Shown here one piece after another: positions 63,598 through 64,000 of a stretch of DNA of 64,000 nucleotides. Position 1 is the stretch's first letter. Every line of letters begins with the position of its first letter. The notes under the pieces are model-generated. The model made no database searches and had not been told where the DNA came from. It saw only the letters and a program-made list of their open reading frames with translations. A program made the translations under genes and the position numbers. The DNA comes from Rebecca billardiae RCC1528 (Eukaryota > Haptophyta): positions 2,108,001 to 2,172,000 of the forward strand of contig OZ251222.1 of the NCBI GenBank assembly GCA_965240325.2, written 5' to 3'.

Positions 63598-64000
63598 ATG
63601 CGCGCCATGCACCTCGCGCTCACCCTGGCGGTGCTGGCGGTGCTGGCGGTGGCCGGTGCCGATCAGCCGATCGGCCGCTACTCCCATTGCTCGGTCCTTC
63701 TCGGGGACAAGGTGTACACATTTGGAGGTGTGCGGCGAGCGCGGCGCGAGGGCCGCGCCTGTGGGCGCCGAGATGTGCAGGGCGCGCGTGCGCGCCGTGC
63801 GCGCCGAGTTCGCGCGTTCTCTCAACCTGATTCCGCCCGTACCTTTGGACCCTGCCTGCCGTGCGCGGCGCAGGCCGTGGCTTTGCCGAGGAGGACTCCA
63901 AGCGCACGCTCATCCTCTTTGAGTGCGCGCTCGCCCATGCGAGTACCGCCGCGGCGGCGCGAGTGCGTACGGGCCAGAGCCCACGTTCCCGGATGGGCTC
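63598..64000 (+). CDS. Kelch-repeat protein, 5' end only
   Basis: From the ATG at 63598 (or 63607) a signal peptide (LALTLAVLAVLAVAGA) leads into the first Kelch blade: GRYSHCSVLLGDKVYTFGG. Exon 1 ends at 63727 before GTGTGCGG. An acceptor GCGCAG ends at 63873, and the next exon would read GFAEEDSKRTLILFECALAH before a possible GTGCGTAC donor near 63963. The gene runs off the right edge. Kelch propellers are protein-interaction platforms; a secreted or lumenal location is inferred from the leader. Confidence 0.6.
   Translation, partial: MRAMHLALTLAVLAVLAVAGADQPIGRYSHCSVLLGDKVYTFGGVRRARREGRACGRRDVQGARARRARRVRAFSQPDSARTFGPCLPCAAQAVALPRRTPSARSSSLSARSPMRVPPRRRECVRARAHVPGWA

Overview
The window looks like nuclear DNA of a GC-rich unicellular eukaryote, probably a haptophyte-type alga; the lineage is an inference. 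The reasons are monocistronic genes with short GC-rich spliceosomal introns, a plastid-type DUF1995 protein with a targeting-like leader, and eukaryote-only families (ataxin-10, HSF, NAC-alpha, RAB28, FANCD2, MTO1, TRM13, prolyl 4-hydroxylase). I could place 17 introns by joining conserved domain segments across frame changes. They run from 88 to 321 nt, all start GTG (12 of 17 GTGCG), and nearly all end CGCAG or CCGCAG. No rRNA, convincing tRNA or CRISPR array was seen. There is one 100-N assembly gap (13013-13112).

Layout. 0-5 kb: a partial unknown gene at the left edge, a UBA plus RING2-like protein and a DUF1995 protein. 5-9 kb: a large BK/Slo-like potassium channel. 11-13 kb: a CNNM/CorC-type transporter cut by the gap. 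13-17.5 kb: repeats and no clear gene. 17.5-24.7 kb, all on the minus strand: ataxin-10-like, heat shock factor with a polyglutamine tract, and TRM13. 24.7-27.3 kb: a mobile element with 629-bp inverted arms that splits the head-to-head start regions of TRM13 and an unknown gene. 30-32 kb: NAC-alpha and RAB28, divergent. 32.6-39.4 kb: FANCD2 and a membrane J-protein, divergent. 40-43.4 kb: FAD-dependent glycerol-3-phosphate dehydrogenase, whose last exon is duplicated downstream. 43.5-47 kb: a broken retroelement-type fragment, a GNAT acetyltransferase, and a foldback element nested inside a MITE. 47.6-56.6 kb: prolyl 4-hydroxylase with a ShKT domain, a coiled-coil protein, a GNAT-like secreted protein divergent from an ATP-grasp protein, and MTO1. 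57.6-64 kb: an unknown gene, a HAD/F-box/SPRY fusion, another unknown gene, an intact copy of the MITE that also serves as the empty site, a possible SPOUT-like protein, and the start of a Kelch protein at the right edge.

The genes do not form one pathway. They are housekeeping (tRNA modification by TRM13 and MTO1, DNA crosslink repair, nascent-chain handling, lipid and redox metabolism), ion transport, and stress or signalling. Several neighbours are divergent with about 120-310 bp between start codons, which suggests compact shared promoters. The most unusual features are the two long-inverted-repeat elements with target duplications, the duplicated terminal exon, the HAD/F-box/SPRY architecture, and the uniform GTG-type splice donors.
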